Made by a program: the position numbers and the translations under genes. A stretch of 57,447 nucleotides of DNA from Klebsiella pneumoniae (lineage in GTDB: Bacteria; Myxococcota_A; UBA9042). This document shows, piece by piece, positions 26,407 to 35,202 of this stretch. Position 1 is the stretch's first letter, and each line of letters starts with the position of its first letter. The notes beneath the pieces are model-generated. The model was not told the origin of the DNA, ran no database searches, and saw only the letters and a list, made by a program, of their open reading frames with translations. The DNA lies in assembly GCA_945889325.1 (NCBI GenBank), contig CAMDBH010000015.1, forward strand, positions 1-57,447. The letters run 5' to 3'.

Positions 26407-28602
26407 TTAGCGCTTGGCCGTCTGCTCGACTTTTTTCTCCAGCGACAGCTCGGACAACTCGTCGTGGAACTTCACTTTGGCCATCATCAACCGCTCCTGC
26501 TGCTGCACAATCGCCAGCGTGTTGTTGTTCACTCGGTCGCTGATTTCCTTCATCTTCTGCTGCAGGTGCGTCATCAAGCTCCCCGCGGTCTTGACGGCCT
26601 TGAGTGAGAACAATTGACCGTGTAACTCATCCATCCGCTGACGGAATTCTTCGCCACGCTCGCGCAGACTGACGATCGTCTCGTTGGCCGTCTGCATCTC
26701 ATCGTAGAGCCGGAGCAGACGCTTCATGCCATCGAGCACCTGGCCATTTTCCTTAATACCTTCAAGGTACTCCCGCACCAAGTCCACGCCAGTCGGTGAG
26801 CGCAGGTCGACCGTGCGCGTCATCGGCGTGGTCTCCTCGATTTCAACATATTTGGACTCGTGCGGCGCCAACTCGACCAGGAACAAGCGAGAATCGCCGT
26901 ATTGTTCCGCAACTTTAGGCGCCTTGGTCAGATTCCAACCTTTGGGCACCGTGTGCCGCACCAACACGACTTGGGCCGAATTCTGCCGATTGGTCACCTT
27001 GAGCTTGGTCGTCTTGCTGTGGGCCACTTCTGCGGTCAACACGCCGCGGTTCAGCTTGATAAGCTTGGACATTTTGTCGCCGCTGGCCGCGTCCTTTTCA
27101 ACGACGATTTGGCGATCCAGCGCGAACGGAACGACGGCAACTGCGCCCGGAGGCACGGGATCCGTGAGGCCCTCGCCGATGAAGCGCCCTGACCCATAGA
27201 CCGTGATCGGGCCGCTTTCCAGCGTTGAGGTGGTCACGTTGCGAAAGCGCACAGAACGAAAGGCGTATTTGCCATCGCCATGGGTGTCTTCTGCATCGTA
27301 AAGGTAGACGACTTCGCCCGGCGCTTTGCCCTGCATGATGCTGACCATCGCGCTCGTGCCTTTGCCCACCGTCATCGGCGACTGCGACTCAAAGTGGCTT
27401 TCTCCAACAGGATTGCCGTTATCATCGCCCTTGTTGTCCGCCGATGGCGCATTTTTTGCCTCGACCAGACGCACACCGGCTTTTTGGCCAGCGACAGCGC
27501 CACGGCTGGCAACTTGCAGTTGCGCAGGCGGAACGCCTTTGTCGATCAACTGATTGCGCATCATGTTGGCGCGGTCCAGGCCGCGTTCATTGCCGTCTGA
27601 CTCACCTGCACCGGCATAACCTTCAATGACCACAGCGGATTTGCGCTGTTTGAGCGCGGTTGCCAATGCGGAGATCTTTGCGTCATCCATCGCTTCGTCA
27701 CGCGGCGCCCCGACCCCCGCCGCCATCTTGTAATTCGGCTTGGGCAAAGACTTCGCTGGCGAAGCTTGGACCGACGGTGCCACCCCCGCGGCAGCACGCC
27801 CACCACCGCCACCGCGCATGTAACTCTCTTCTTTGGCTTTTGCACCGTGCGCAAAGGATTTCTTGTCGGCTGCGGGTTGCTCGGCAGCATCGGCGTACAT
27901 CTCGCGCGCCACGTCCGGATGCCCAGCTTGCCGCGGAATGTCCGCGTCATCGAGTTGCGCCAAGACCAAGTCCTTGCCCGCTACGTCGTTTTTCATCACG
28001 CTGCCGCCGCGGGGCGGTGCCTTGGCAAAAGTGTCTTCTGTCTGCAATGTTTCGCGATGAACCGTGCGGATGCTATGCAAATCATAACGGAAAGACAGAG
28101 CGCTTGAGGACCCGACGCCAACTTTGACAGCGGTCCAATCTTCCCCGCTGGTATTGTCAACGATAGCCCACGCTTGCAGGTCAACTTTGCCCGATTCGTC
28201 CACGACCACGCGGTAACTCGGTTTCCACGCAGGTGCTTCGGTGACGTAGCTCAAAATCAGGTCGCGGTGTGAGGTATCGGGCAGTTGAATCGTCATGTCG
28301 ACGTTGCCGCTCACCGCTTGGCTCGGACTCGGGAACGAAATCGGCAGCGCTTGTCCGGTCTTGGCGTCAGCGACCGTCAGCGATTTGAGGAAATCGTCGA
28401 CCTTGTCTGCGGGCACCCGCAACGTGAGTTTGTCGCCGTCCACCGTCGCACGCCGCTCGTAGTACGCGATGCCGTTGCGGTAAACCACAACTCGGCCCAG
28501 CGCGGTGGTGTCCGCTTTGACAAAGGTTGCGTGTTGCGCGCCACAGGCGGCGTTGAGCATCATTAAAACGGCTAGAGATGTTCGGGTGATAGACTTACGC
28601 AT
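26407..28602 (-). CDS. DUF4139-type lipoprotein with inserted OmpA-like domain
   Basis: A 731-residue lipoprotein (lipobox LNAAC). It begins with a DUF4140/DUF4139-type beta domain (VVVYRNGIAYYERRATVDG, LILSYVTEAPAWKPSYRVVV, DNTSGEDWTAVKV). A flexible region about residues 225-305 has Gly- and Ala-rich runs. Residues about 305-380 look like an OmpA-like module (VVIEGYAGAG, RANMMRNQLIDKGVP), then the DUF4139 domain resumes (TTSTLESGPITVYGSGRFIGEG). The last 90 residues form a predicted coiled coil. A role at the envelope, perhaps tethering to peptidoglycan, is inferred; the molecular function of DUF4139 is unknown. Start ATG 28602 with AAGGAG 9 bp upstream. A strong terminator follows. Confidence 0.8.
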   Translation of the reverse strand: MRKSITRTSLAVLMMLNAACGAQHATFVKADTTALGRVVVYRNGIAYYERRATVDGDKLTLRVPADKVDDFLKSLTVADAKTGQALPISFPSPSQAVSGNVDMTIQLPDTSHRDLILSYVTEAPAWKPSYRVVVDESGKVDLQAWAIVDNTSGEDWTAVKVGVGSSSALSFRYDLHSIRTVHRETLQTEDTFAKAPPRGGSVMKNDVAGKDLVLAQLDDADIPRQAGHPDVAREMYADAAEQPAADKKSFAHGAKAKEESYMRGGGGGRAAAGVAPSVQASPAKSLPKPNYKMAAGVGAPRDEAMDDAKISALATALKQRKSAVVIEGYAGAGESDGNERGLDRANMMRNQLIDKGVPPAQLQVASRGAVAGQKAGVRLVEAKNAPSADNKGDDNGNPVGESHFESQSPMTVGKGTSAMVSIMQGKAPGEVVYLYDAEDTHGDGKYAFRSVRFRNVTTSTLESGPITVYGSGRFIGEGLTDPVPPGAVAVVPFALDRQIVVEKDAASGDKMSKLIKLNRGVLTAEVAHSKTTKLKVTNRQNSAQVVLVRHTVPKGWNLTKAPKVAEQYGDSRLFLVELAPHESKYVEIEETTPMTRTVDLRSPTGVDLVREYLEGIKENGQVLDGMKRLLRLYDEMQTANETIVSLRERGEEFRQRMDELHGQLFSLKAVKTAGSLMTHLQQKMKEISDRVNNNTLAIVQQQERLMMAKVKFHDELSELSLEKKVEQTAKR

Positions 28603-28691
28603 GACAAAAACTCCTTGGTGATTTGGAGCAACGGCTGGCTCCATGCCGCTTACGACGCGCGCAAATCGCGGTCGATCTATGCGGTCGGATC

Positions 28692-28765
28692 TTTTTGTCA
28701 TGCTGCACCTGACATATTTGTCATAGCTTATTGTTTCCGTATGTTGTGTCGCGACAGCTCTGACA
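28692..28765. promoter_or_regulatory. Cluster of TGTCA/TGACA half-sites, candidate operator
   Basis: In the 245-bp divergent gap between the DUF4139 lipoprotein and the SDR gene are TGTCA (28696), TGACA-TATT-TGTCA as an inverted pair (28710-28723), and TGACA (28761). TTTTTGTCATGC (28692-28703) also occurs inverted over the lipoprotein RBS and start (28599-28610). This density suggests binding of a dimeric regulator, but no regulator is encoded next door. Confidence 0.4.
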
Positions 28766-28847
28766 CCGCCGTCCCGCCGCCGCTGCTCGACAAGCCGCGT
28801 GCGCAGTCGGTACTATCGCCCAGCGCGAAGTTGCGCCCGAGGACCCC

Positions 28848-29726
28848 ATGGCTGCTCCGCAATACGCAAGCATTTTTCGCCCAGATCTGTTTGCCGATCG
28901 TGTCGCGCTGGTCACCGGCGGTGGCACTGGCATTGGGCGATGTATCGCGCATGAACTCGCGAGTTTAGGTGCCACTGTCGTCATCAGCGGCCGCCGCATT
29001 GAGCCGCTGCAGGCTTGCGTGGCGGAGATTGTTCACGACGGTGGCAAGGCTGATTTTTTTGTGCTCAACATCCGCGACGAAGTGGAAGTCGACAGCATCA
29101 TAGGCCAAATCGTGAGTAAGCACGGCGCATTAAACCTGCTTGTCAACAACGCGGGTGGCCAATTCATGTCTGGGGCCAGTGAAATCCGCCCGAAAGGCTG
29201 GCGTGCCGTCATCGACACGAATTTGAACGGCACTTTTTGGGTCAGCCAGTCGGTGCATCGCCACTGGATGAACGACAACGGCGGCGCGATTGTCAACATT
29301 GTCGCGGATATGTGGAATGGTTTCCCCGGCATGGCCCATACCGGCGCGGCCCGAGCTGGCGTCGTCAATTTGACGCAAACGTTGGGCGTCGAGTGGGCCA
29401 GCCAAGGCGTGCGCGTCAACGCGGTGGCGCCTGGCGGTATTCTTTCCTCGGGTTTGCATAATTATCCCGATTATATTCAGGAAGTTGCACAAACAATGAT
29501 GAAGCAGAATCCTTCGGCGCGCCTCGGCACCGAAAGCGAGGTTGCAGCGGCGGTCGTATTCTTGCTCAGCCCAGCAGCTGGCTACATCACCGGTGCATCC
29601 CTGCGGGTGGATGGCGCGGGATCCTTAGCGAAAATGCCGATGATGCCCATGGAGACCCACAGCAAGCTGCCACCTTTCACCGGCTTTCATCGCGCAGCGG
29701 ATTTGCCTTCGCGTTTTGCAGATTAG
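28848..29726 (+). CDS. Short-chain dehydrogenase/reductase, PECR-like
   Basis: A 292-residue cytosolic NAD(P)-dependent oxidoreductase. The cofactor motif TGGGTGIG (23-30), VNNAGG (99-104) and the NAVAPGGI block near 209 are clear. At the usual YxxxK site it has HTGAARAG (164-171). This replacement is characteristic of the trans-2-enoyl-CoA reductase (PECR) / related SDR subgroup, so the unusual active site is probably functional. Enoyl-CoA or similar reduction in lipid metabolism is inferred. ATG with a GAGGA RBS 4 bp upstream. The next gene begins 7 bp after its stop. Confidence 0.87.
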   Translation: MAAPQYASIFRPDLFADRVALVTGGGTGIGRCIAHELASLGATVVISGRRIEPLQACVAEIVHDGGKADFFVLNIRDEVEVDSIIGQIVSKHGALNLLVNNAGGQFMSGASEIRPKGWRAVIDTNLNGTFWVSQSVHRHWMNDNGGAIVNIVADMWNGFPGMAHTGAARAGVVNLTQTLGVEWASQGVRVNAVAPGGILSSGLHNYPDYIQEVAQTMMKQNPSARLGTESEVAAAVVFLLSPAAGYITGASLRVDGAGSLAKMPMMPMETHSKLPPFTGFHRAADLPSRFAD

Positions 29727-29733
29727 GCCGCAA

Positions 29734-31239
29734 ATGACGGGCGTCCGCTTGCACAAAATCTTGTTTTCGCTGGGTATCTTGCTGAGCGTTCCGGAACTGT
29801 CGGCCTCACCGCGATGCAACAAGAATGCAACAGTCATTGAATGCAAAATCGGCAACCAAACCCAAGCGTTTACACTATCTTCGCCGGACGTTGTGCTGGA
29901 AAGTCAGAGTTTTCGCCGCGCGAAAAGCAAGGTGCAATGGCTGAGCAAGCACTGCACGGCGCGGGTGCAAAACCCAGGAAATTGCGATTGGATTTCTCTT
30001 GTTGTGCCGCCGCCGGCGTCGCAAGGACCACGCGAGCAGGCCGCGGCCAAGACCGCCCCGCCCAAGAAAGCCGCCGCTGCCGTCAAGGACAAAACCGATC
30101 GCGCGCCGGCAGCAAAAGTCGCAAAATCAAAGCGCCCTGGCCGATTTCAACCCCGCGATGAGGAGGTACCCGATCCCAGCCGGTGGGCGCGAAAAGATTG
30201 TGCCTGGGACGATCGCGAAATCGATCAAGCCAAACTGGCCGCTTTGCTAAAAGCGCAAGGATTTTCTGCGCCAGCTAGCTTTCGTGCGCTGGTAGTCGAA
30301 ATTGAACTGGCGGCGGAGGCGGCCGGCAAGAAGAAGACACGTATCGTCAAGGCATTGCGTACTTTTTCATGGGACAACAAGGCGGACGATGTGGGCGGTT
30401 GGAATCCAGCATCGACCGTGAAATTGTTTTCAGCCGCCGGTGCGCTGGAACTTTTGCGCCAACAGGGTTATTTCCGCGGTGCTGAGGTAGTCTTTCACTA
30501 CCCGTCCGGAGATAAGTCTTTTACATTCAAAGAATTATTGTGGTTGGCGCTGTACAAAAGCGACAACATCGCCCACGATCGCCTCATGCAGATCGCTGGC
30601 TTTGATGAAGTCAACGACGAACGGGGTGTCGCGGCGCGGGCGGGTCTCACCCACACGGCGGTGATGCGCGCCTACGAGGGCACGCGTTGGGAAGCCGAAG
30701 GCCACAACCGTTCCCTGCGAGATTCACCTGCTTTTTCATTACATTACAATAAGGATCGCGTCGAAGTGCCCACCCGCATCGCCAAATCCAATCCCAAATG
30801 CGGCGGCGCGGCGTGCACGACCTTGTCGGATCTGTCCAAGATGATGTGCGTGCTGATGCTGCACGAAAACTTGCCCTATTCTCGGCGCTTGCACCTCGGT
30901 GGCTCTGGCGAAATGCAGTTGCTCGACGCGGCCAGGGTGGCGCTGCGCACCAAGCGTGACAAAGGACCGGATCCGGTTTGGGAGGCCTTTGTTCAACAAT
31001 TTCCCAAAAAAGCAGGCAGTTCTGACATCTATCCGATCTACCGCAAAGGCGGCTTTTCAGAAGATTGGCTGAGCGACAATTTGTTCATCGTCGGCAAAGG
31101 CAATCGGCGCTGGATCGTGACCATGGCGGCCTATGGCGGCCGAGGCGCGTTGACCAAAGCCGCCCACCACATCGCCAAGCTCATAAAATCCGAAGGATTT
31201 AGTCCTCGACCGAAGAAAACGATCAAGTCGAAGGGCTAG
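29734..31239 (+). CDS. Exported serine hydrolase, class A beta-lactamase-like fold
   Basis: A 501-residue protein. The signal peptide ends near ELSAS (residue 25), a Cys-containing N-domain follows, then a long Ala/Lys/Pro-rich linker (about 95-145). The C-terminal half has penicillin-recognising enzyme motifs: SxxK as STVK in WNPASTVKLFS, SDN as KSDNIAHDR, and a KxG-like YRKGGF. Neither resistance nor cell-wall activity can be assigned; a D,D-peptidase-like or esterase role is possible. Start at ATG 29734; a TTG six codons earlier overlaps the SDR gene. Its stop is 9 bp from that of the convergent lipoprotein gene. Confidence 0.75.
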   Translation: MTGVRLHKILFSLGILLSVPELSASPRCNKNATVIECKIGNQTQAFTLSSPDVVLESQSFRRAKSKVQWLSKHCTARVQNPGNCDWISLVVPPPASQGPREQAAAKTAPPKKAAAAVKDKTDRAPAAKVAKSKRPGRFQPRDEEVPDPSRWARKDCAWDDREIDQAKLAALLKAQGFSAPASFRALVVEIELAAEAAGKKKTRIVKALRTFSWDNKADDVGGWNPASTVKLFSAAGALELLRQQGYFRGAEVVFHYPSGDKSFTFKELLWLALYKSDNIAHDRLMQIAGFDEVNDERGVAARAGLTHTAVMRAYEGTRWEAEGHNRSLRDSPAFSLHYNKDRVEVPTRIAKSNPKCGGAACTTLSDLSKMMCVLMLHENLPYSRRLHLGGSGEMQLLDAARVALRTKRDKGPDPVWEAFVQQFPKKAGSSDIYPIYRKGGFSEDWLSDNLFIVGKGNRRWIVTMAAYGGRGALTKAAHHIAKLIKSEGFSPRPKKTIKSKG

Positions 31240-31248
31240 GCGCTCAAT

Positions 31249-33171
31249 CTAAAGACATTTCCCGTCCTTGCACGCCTTGTCGGTGAGGCAGACCGTCAAG
31301 TTGGGCTTGTTTGCGAAATCGCATTTGCCTTGGAAACACGTGCCAATCGTGCACGGATTTCCGTCGTCGCAATTTCCGGCTGTCGGCTCATGAACGCAAC
31401 CGATTTTTCCGACTGGATCGCAGGAATCCGCGGTGCACGGGTTGTTGTCGTCGCAATCTTTGGGTTTGTTGACGGTGCAGGCGCCGGCCGTGCAAGAGTC
31501 CGCGATGGTGCAAGGATTGTCGTCGTCACACGGCAATAGTTCTGTGATCGGGTTGGCGCAGCCCGATCCGTGCTCACAAGTATCCAATGTACAAGCCTTT
31601 GTGTCGGCACATTGGCTAAAATCGAACAGACCGCCGCAGCTGTTTGCCGTTTCGCACGATGTGTAACCCCAAGCGTCGCTGTGGTCCAAAGCAGCATAAA
31701 ATGTGTTGCCCATCGCATCCTTAAAATGGGCACCACCGGCAAAATAGCGGCCCGTACTCGCGTCGACAGAGATGCAATCGTAGCGCCCGACGTCAGTACT
31801 GATGCGGGTGTAGGCCAAAGTGCCAGCGGAATCGATGCGCCACATGGCACCGACGTTGCCGGTGGCCGCTTGGCGACCAACAGCGACCAGCGATCCGTCG
31901 GGCAAAAAGCCGCCGCGGTCCAAATTCAGCGCGTCAGCGACAATCGTGGTGACCGGCATCTGGCCTTTGTCGATCACGATAACGCTGCCGGCCTTGACCT
32001 CGCCGTTGGTGATCAGTTCGCCGATCAGGCCAATTTGCCCCTCTGGCCCAAAAGCCACGCCGTTGTGGCGCGCCGCTGTGTAAGGGGCCGAGACATTGGC
32101 TGCAACTTCAAATGGTTGTTGACCACCGGGGGTCCAAGTCGCGGACCAGGCCTGTCCGCCATCGACGCCGCTGCCCCCTTCACCGGCAAAGGCGAACGTG
32201 CCCTTTGGTGATCTGGCAATATCGTGAATTTGCAACGATGGCGTGTAAAACGTCGTCAGAATGACGTTGGATTTGTCCAAACCGATCTTGCGGATCTCTG
32301 CGTTTTTTTGACCGTTGTTCACGGTGTTCATCGCGACGGCCACCCCATCCTTCAATTCCACGACGGCGCTGTACTCCTCATCGCTGCTGCCCAAACCATA
32401 TTGGAGTTGAAAGGTTGTGCCCGTTCCATCGGCCTTGATCAGCGCGAACCAAGCGTCGCGTTTGCCCCCCGATTTGTCGTGCGCGCCGACGATCGCGATC
32501 GCGCCATCCTGCATGACTGCGACATCGCGAATAATTTCATTGTCATCGATGGATTTCGCGTTCCAGGTCCATTTCGCTTCGCCTTTCGCATCCAAGCGTA
32601 CGACTTGGGTATCATAGGTGAATACGCCAGCGCCGGGCTCGATCAAGATGCCGACAACACTATCCGATCCAGTGGCGCGGACTGCTACTGTCCGACGATT
32701 TCGACTGTCGCCCTCACCAAACTTGACGGAAAACCGAGCAGGAATGCCAGCGCAGTGCGTGTCGTCGCAACGGTCGTCGGTCGTGCAGGCTGAACCGTCG
32801 TCGCAAGGCTTGTTGTCGCCGCCTGCTTCATACTTGCAAAATCCTGTTGGTTTACAGACATCCACGGTGCACGGGTTGTCGTCATCGCAGTCGACCGGCG
32901 AGCACGCCTTCGGCGGTTCGACGACGTCCGCAGATTCGTCGGAATCATCTGTGATATCAGTTACTTCGACAGGCGAGACATCGGCGGCCGCCGCATCATT
33001 TGCGGCGTCAGCGTCCGCGGCGGAGTCGTTTGTCGAATCCACGCCATCATGAGCCGCCTGATAGGCGGCGAGCGCGGCCAAATCCGGCGCTAAGTCGTTG
33101 AGCCCACAAGCGACAGCCGCTGGCACCAGCGACAGGACGAACAGCCAACGCAATCGAAAAAAACCGCCCAT
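31249..33171 (-). CDS. Large surface lipoprotein with CDDxNPCT repeats
   Basis: A 640-residue lipoprotein (lipobox AAVAC, C22), then an Ala/Asp-rich acidic spacer to about residue 85. Two Cys-rich CDDDNPCT-type repeats follow (residues about 90-145), then a beta-propeller-like stretch (about 150-500; repeats such as VAVMQDGAIAIVGAHD and GGFLPDGSLVAVGRQ). The C-terminus has four more Cys-rich repeats (CADTKACTLDTC, CDDDNPCTIADSC, CDDNNPCTADSC, CDDGNPCTIGTC). Such architectures are common on myxobacterial and bradymonadal surfaces; adhesion or predation roles are guesses. ATG 33171 is preferred over GTG 33177; no clear RBS for either. Confidence 0.85.
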   Translation of the reverse strand: MGGFFRLRWLFVLSLVPAAVACGLNDLAPDLAALAAYQAAHDGVDSTNDSAADADAANDAAAADVSPVEVTDITDDSDESADVVEPPKACSPVDCDDDNPCTVDVCKPTGFCKYEAGGDNKPCDDGSACTTDDRCDDTHCAGIPARFSVKFGEGDSRNRRTVAVRATGSDSVVGILIEPGAGVFTYDTQVVRLDAKGEAKWTWNAKSIDDNEIIRDVAVMQDGAIAIVGAHDKSGGKRDAWFALIKADGTGTTFQLQYGLGSSDEEYSAVVELKDGVAVAMNTVNNGQKNAEIRKIGLDKSNVILTTFYTPSLQIHDIARSPKGTFAFAGEGGSGVDGGQAWSATWTPGGQQPFEVAANVSAPYTAARHNGVAFGPEGQIGLIGELITNGEVKAGSVIVIDKGQMPVTTIVADALNLDRGGFLPDGSLVAVGRQAATGNVGAMWRIDSAGTLAYTRISTDVGRYDCISVDASTGRYFAGGAHFKDAMGNTFYAALDHSDAWGYTSCETANSCGGLFDFSQCADTKACTLDTCEHGSGCANPITELLPCDDDNPCTIADSCTAGACTVNKPKDCDDNNPCTADSCDPVGKIGCVHEPTAGNCDDGNPCTIGTCFQGKCDFANKPNLTVCLTDKACKDGKCL

Positions 33172-33441
33172 GTACACCCGCAGCCAACGTCAAAGCCCGC
33201 GAGTCTAGGAACTTGCCGCGGCGTGTCAACCTCCAAGGTGGGCGCCTCATCAAATCATGCGGTTGCCTTGCGAGCTGCGCGTCTGACAAAGTTTGTGCGG
33301 TTTGTCGCCCCCGCGGCTGGACGCCATGCGCCTAAGTCGGTACGCTCAGGCGTATCCAAGCCGCGACAATGTTCGCGCACAATTCGGCAAATCGGGAGAC
33401 GGTGCGGGCTGCAACCGCCCGAATTCGGTGAAAAAAGACCA

Positions 33442-35202
33442 ATGAGCCAGCGAATTTGTCCCCAATGCGGGTTGAGCACGGACCAGCCGGTTTGCCCCGA
33501 GCACGGTTGCCCGACCATGCTCAAAACACCCGCCGCCATTGAAGCCATGCAGGCAGGCGTCGTCATTGGCGGACGGTACAAAGTCGAAAAATTGCTCGGA
33601 CGCGGCGGTTTTGGCGCAGTCTACAAGTGCCAACACGTTTCAACACTGCAAGATTGCGTGCTTAAGGTGCTTAAGCCCGATTTGGCTGAGGACGAAACGC
33701 AAGTAAAGCGCTTTTTTAACGAAGCCCGTGCGTCAAGCAAACTCAGTCACCCAAACACCGTTCGCGTCTACGATTTTGGTCAAACGGACACGGGTCTGCT
33801 TTATATCGCCATGGAATTGCTCAGTGGCGTAGAGCTGTCGGGCGTCTTGCAAAAAGAGGGCAAGATCGACCCGGTGCGGGTGATGCAGATCGGGGCGCAA
33901 GTTTTGAAATCATTGGCAGAAGCCCACCAAGCGGGCTTGGTTCACCGCGATCTGAAACCCGACAATATTTTCCTGTGCAAAGTTCACGGGGAAGACGATT
34001 TCGTCAAAGTCATCGATTTTGGCATCGCCAAACCGATGGACCAAGCCGCCGATGCTGGGCTGACCCGCACGGGGTTCACGGTTGGAACGCCCAAATACAT
34101 GAGTCCTGAACAGGTGTTAAACAAGCCACTGGACGGCCGCAGCGACCTGTACGCGTTGGGTGTCATTTTGTACCAGGCGATCGCGGGCGAAGTGCCCTTG
34201 CAGGGCGCGAGTTCGATGGAAACGCTCATGGCGCATTTGCAACAAGATCCCGTGCCGTTGCAGGACAAGGTCCCAGTGACATTGCCAGTTGGGCTGAGCG
34301 ATGCCGTGATGCGCGCGCTGCGCAAACAGCCTTGGGACCGCTTTGTTGACGCCGAAGACATGCGGGCCACGCTCGAGGAGATTCTGAGCGAGATCGGTTC
34401 CGGTGGCGGCGGCGCAAAGCGCGCGATGTCCGCAAAAATGCGCGCGGTAGCGCCGTTGGAACAGCAATCCACAACCGAGGTTGCGTCGCCCAATGCGCTA
34501 CCACCGCGCAAAGCCCCCGCACCGGCGCTGGATGTTCAGCGGCCAGCGACAGCCAAGGTCGCCGCGACGGCAAAGCCGGCGGTTGCTCCGGCCTTAGAAC
34601 CCAGCTTGGCGTCGGGCGACAATGCGACAGAACTTTTGCAATCTTCTGAACTTCCCGCGATGGCACGCGCTTCTGCGACCTCGCTGCGACCAGCCAAAAA
34701 TGCCGCTGCGCCTGCGCAAGCACCCGTTGCCGCGGCAACGGCCACGCCAAAGTCGACCGGCTTGCTGCTCGCGGCGCTGGCGACGCTTGCCGTGATCGGC
34801 GGCGGCGCAGCGGCGGCTTGGTATTTTACGCGAACGCCTCAAGTTTCTGCAGCTGTTGAGCAATCGCCAACTTCTGCCACTGCAGCGGCGCCCAAAGAGG
34901 CACCGGCGGTTCTGGGCGCGGCAACAGTCGGCGCGCCCGAAGTGCACGCGGCCCAAGTCGCGATTCCCCAGCCTGCGCCCGCACCTGCGCCCGCACCGCC
35001 AGCACCTGTGCCGCCGGCAGCGATTGCGACCGCGGTCCACGATGCCCCCGCTCCTGTCGCGGCCCCAGTGGCCGAAGCGGCACCCGTCGGTGGGGGGCCA
35101 ACGCCAGCGGCGGCGCCGGTCAAACACGCCCCAGCGCCGCGCGGCGTGGGAAAAACCAAGGCAAAAAGCGGCATTCGCGCCAATGGAGACATGGCCCTAT
35201 GA
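33442..35202 (+). CDS. Ser/Thr protein kinase with N-terminal zinc ribbon and one TM helix
   Basis: A 586-residue eukaryotic-like kinase. Residues 6-23 form a small Cys4 zinc-ribbon-like motif (C6, C9, C18, C23). The kinase domain runs from about 46 to 315: P-loop GRGGFGAV (53-60), lysine K75 in VLKVLK, catalytic HRDLKPDN (D170), DFG (192-194) and GTPKYMSPEQ. A disordered Ala/Pro-rich region follows, then one TM helix (about 441-463), then a Pro/Ala-rich extracytoplasmic tail. It therefore probably signals from the inner membrane. Start at ATG 33442; upstream codons lack kinase-like sequence. The stop overlaps the next start by 4 bp (ATGA), indicating coupling to the TPR gene. An imperfect dyad lies at 33329-33352. 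Confidence 0.92.
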   Translation: MSQRICPQCGLSTDQPVCPEHGCPTMLKTPAAIEAMQAGVVIGGRYKVEKLLGRGGFGAVYKCQHVSTLQDCVLKVLKPDLAEDETQVKRFFNEARASSKLSHPNTVRVYDFGQTDTGLLYIAMELLSGVELSGVLQKEGKIDPVRVMQIGAQVLKSLAEAHQAGLVHRDLKPDNIFLCKVHGEDDFVKVIDFGIAKPMDQAADAGLTRTGFTVGTPKYMSPEQVLNKPLDGRSDLYALGVILYQAIAGEVPLQGASSMETLMAHLQQDPVPLQDKVPVTLPVGLSDAVMRALRKQPWDRFVDAEDMRATLEEILSEIGSGGGGAKRAMSAKMRAVAPLEQQSTTEVASPNALPPRKAPAPALDVQRPATAKVAATAKPAVAPALEPSLASGDNATELLQSSELPAMARASATSLRPAKNAAAPAQAPVAAATATPKSTGLLLAALATLAVIGGGAAAAWYFTRTPQVSAAVEQSPTSATAAAPKEAPAVLGAATVGAPEVHAAQVAIPQPAPAPAPAPPAPVPPAAIATAVHDAPAPVAAPVAEAAPVGGGPTPAAAPVKHAPAPRGVGKTKAKSGIRANGDMAL

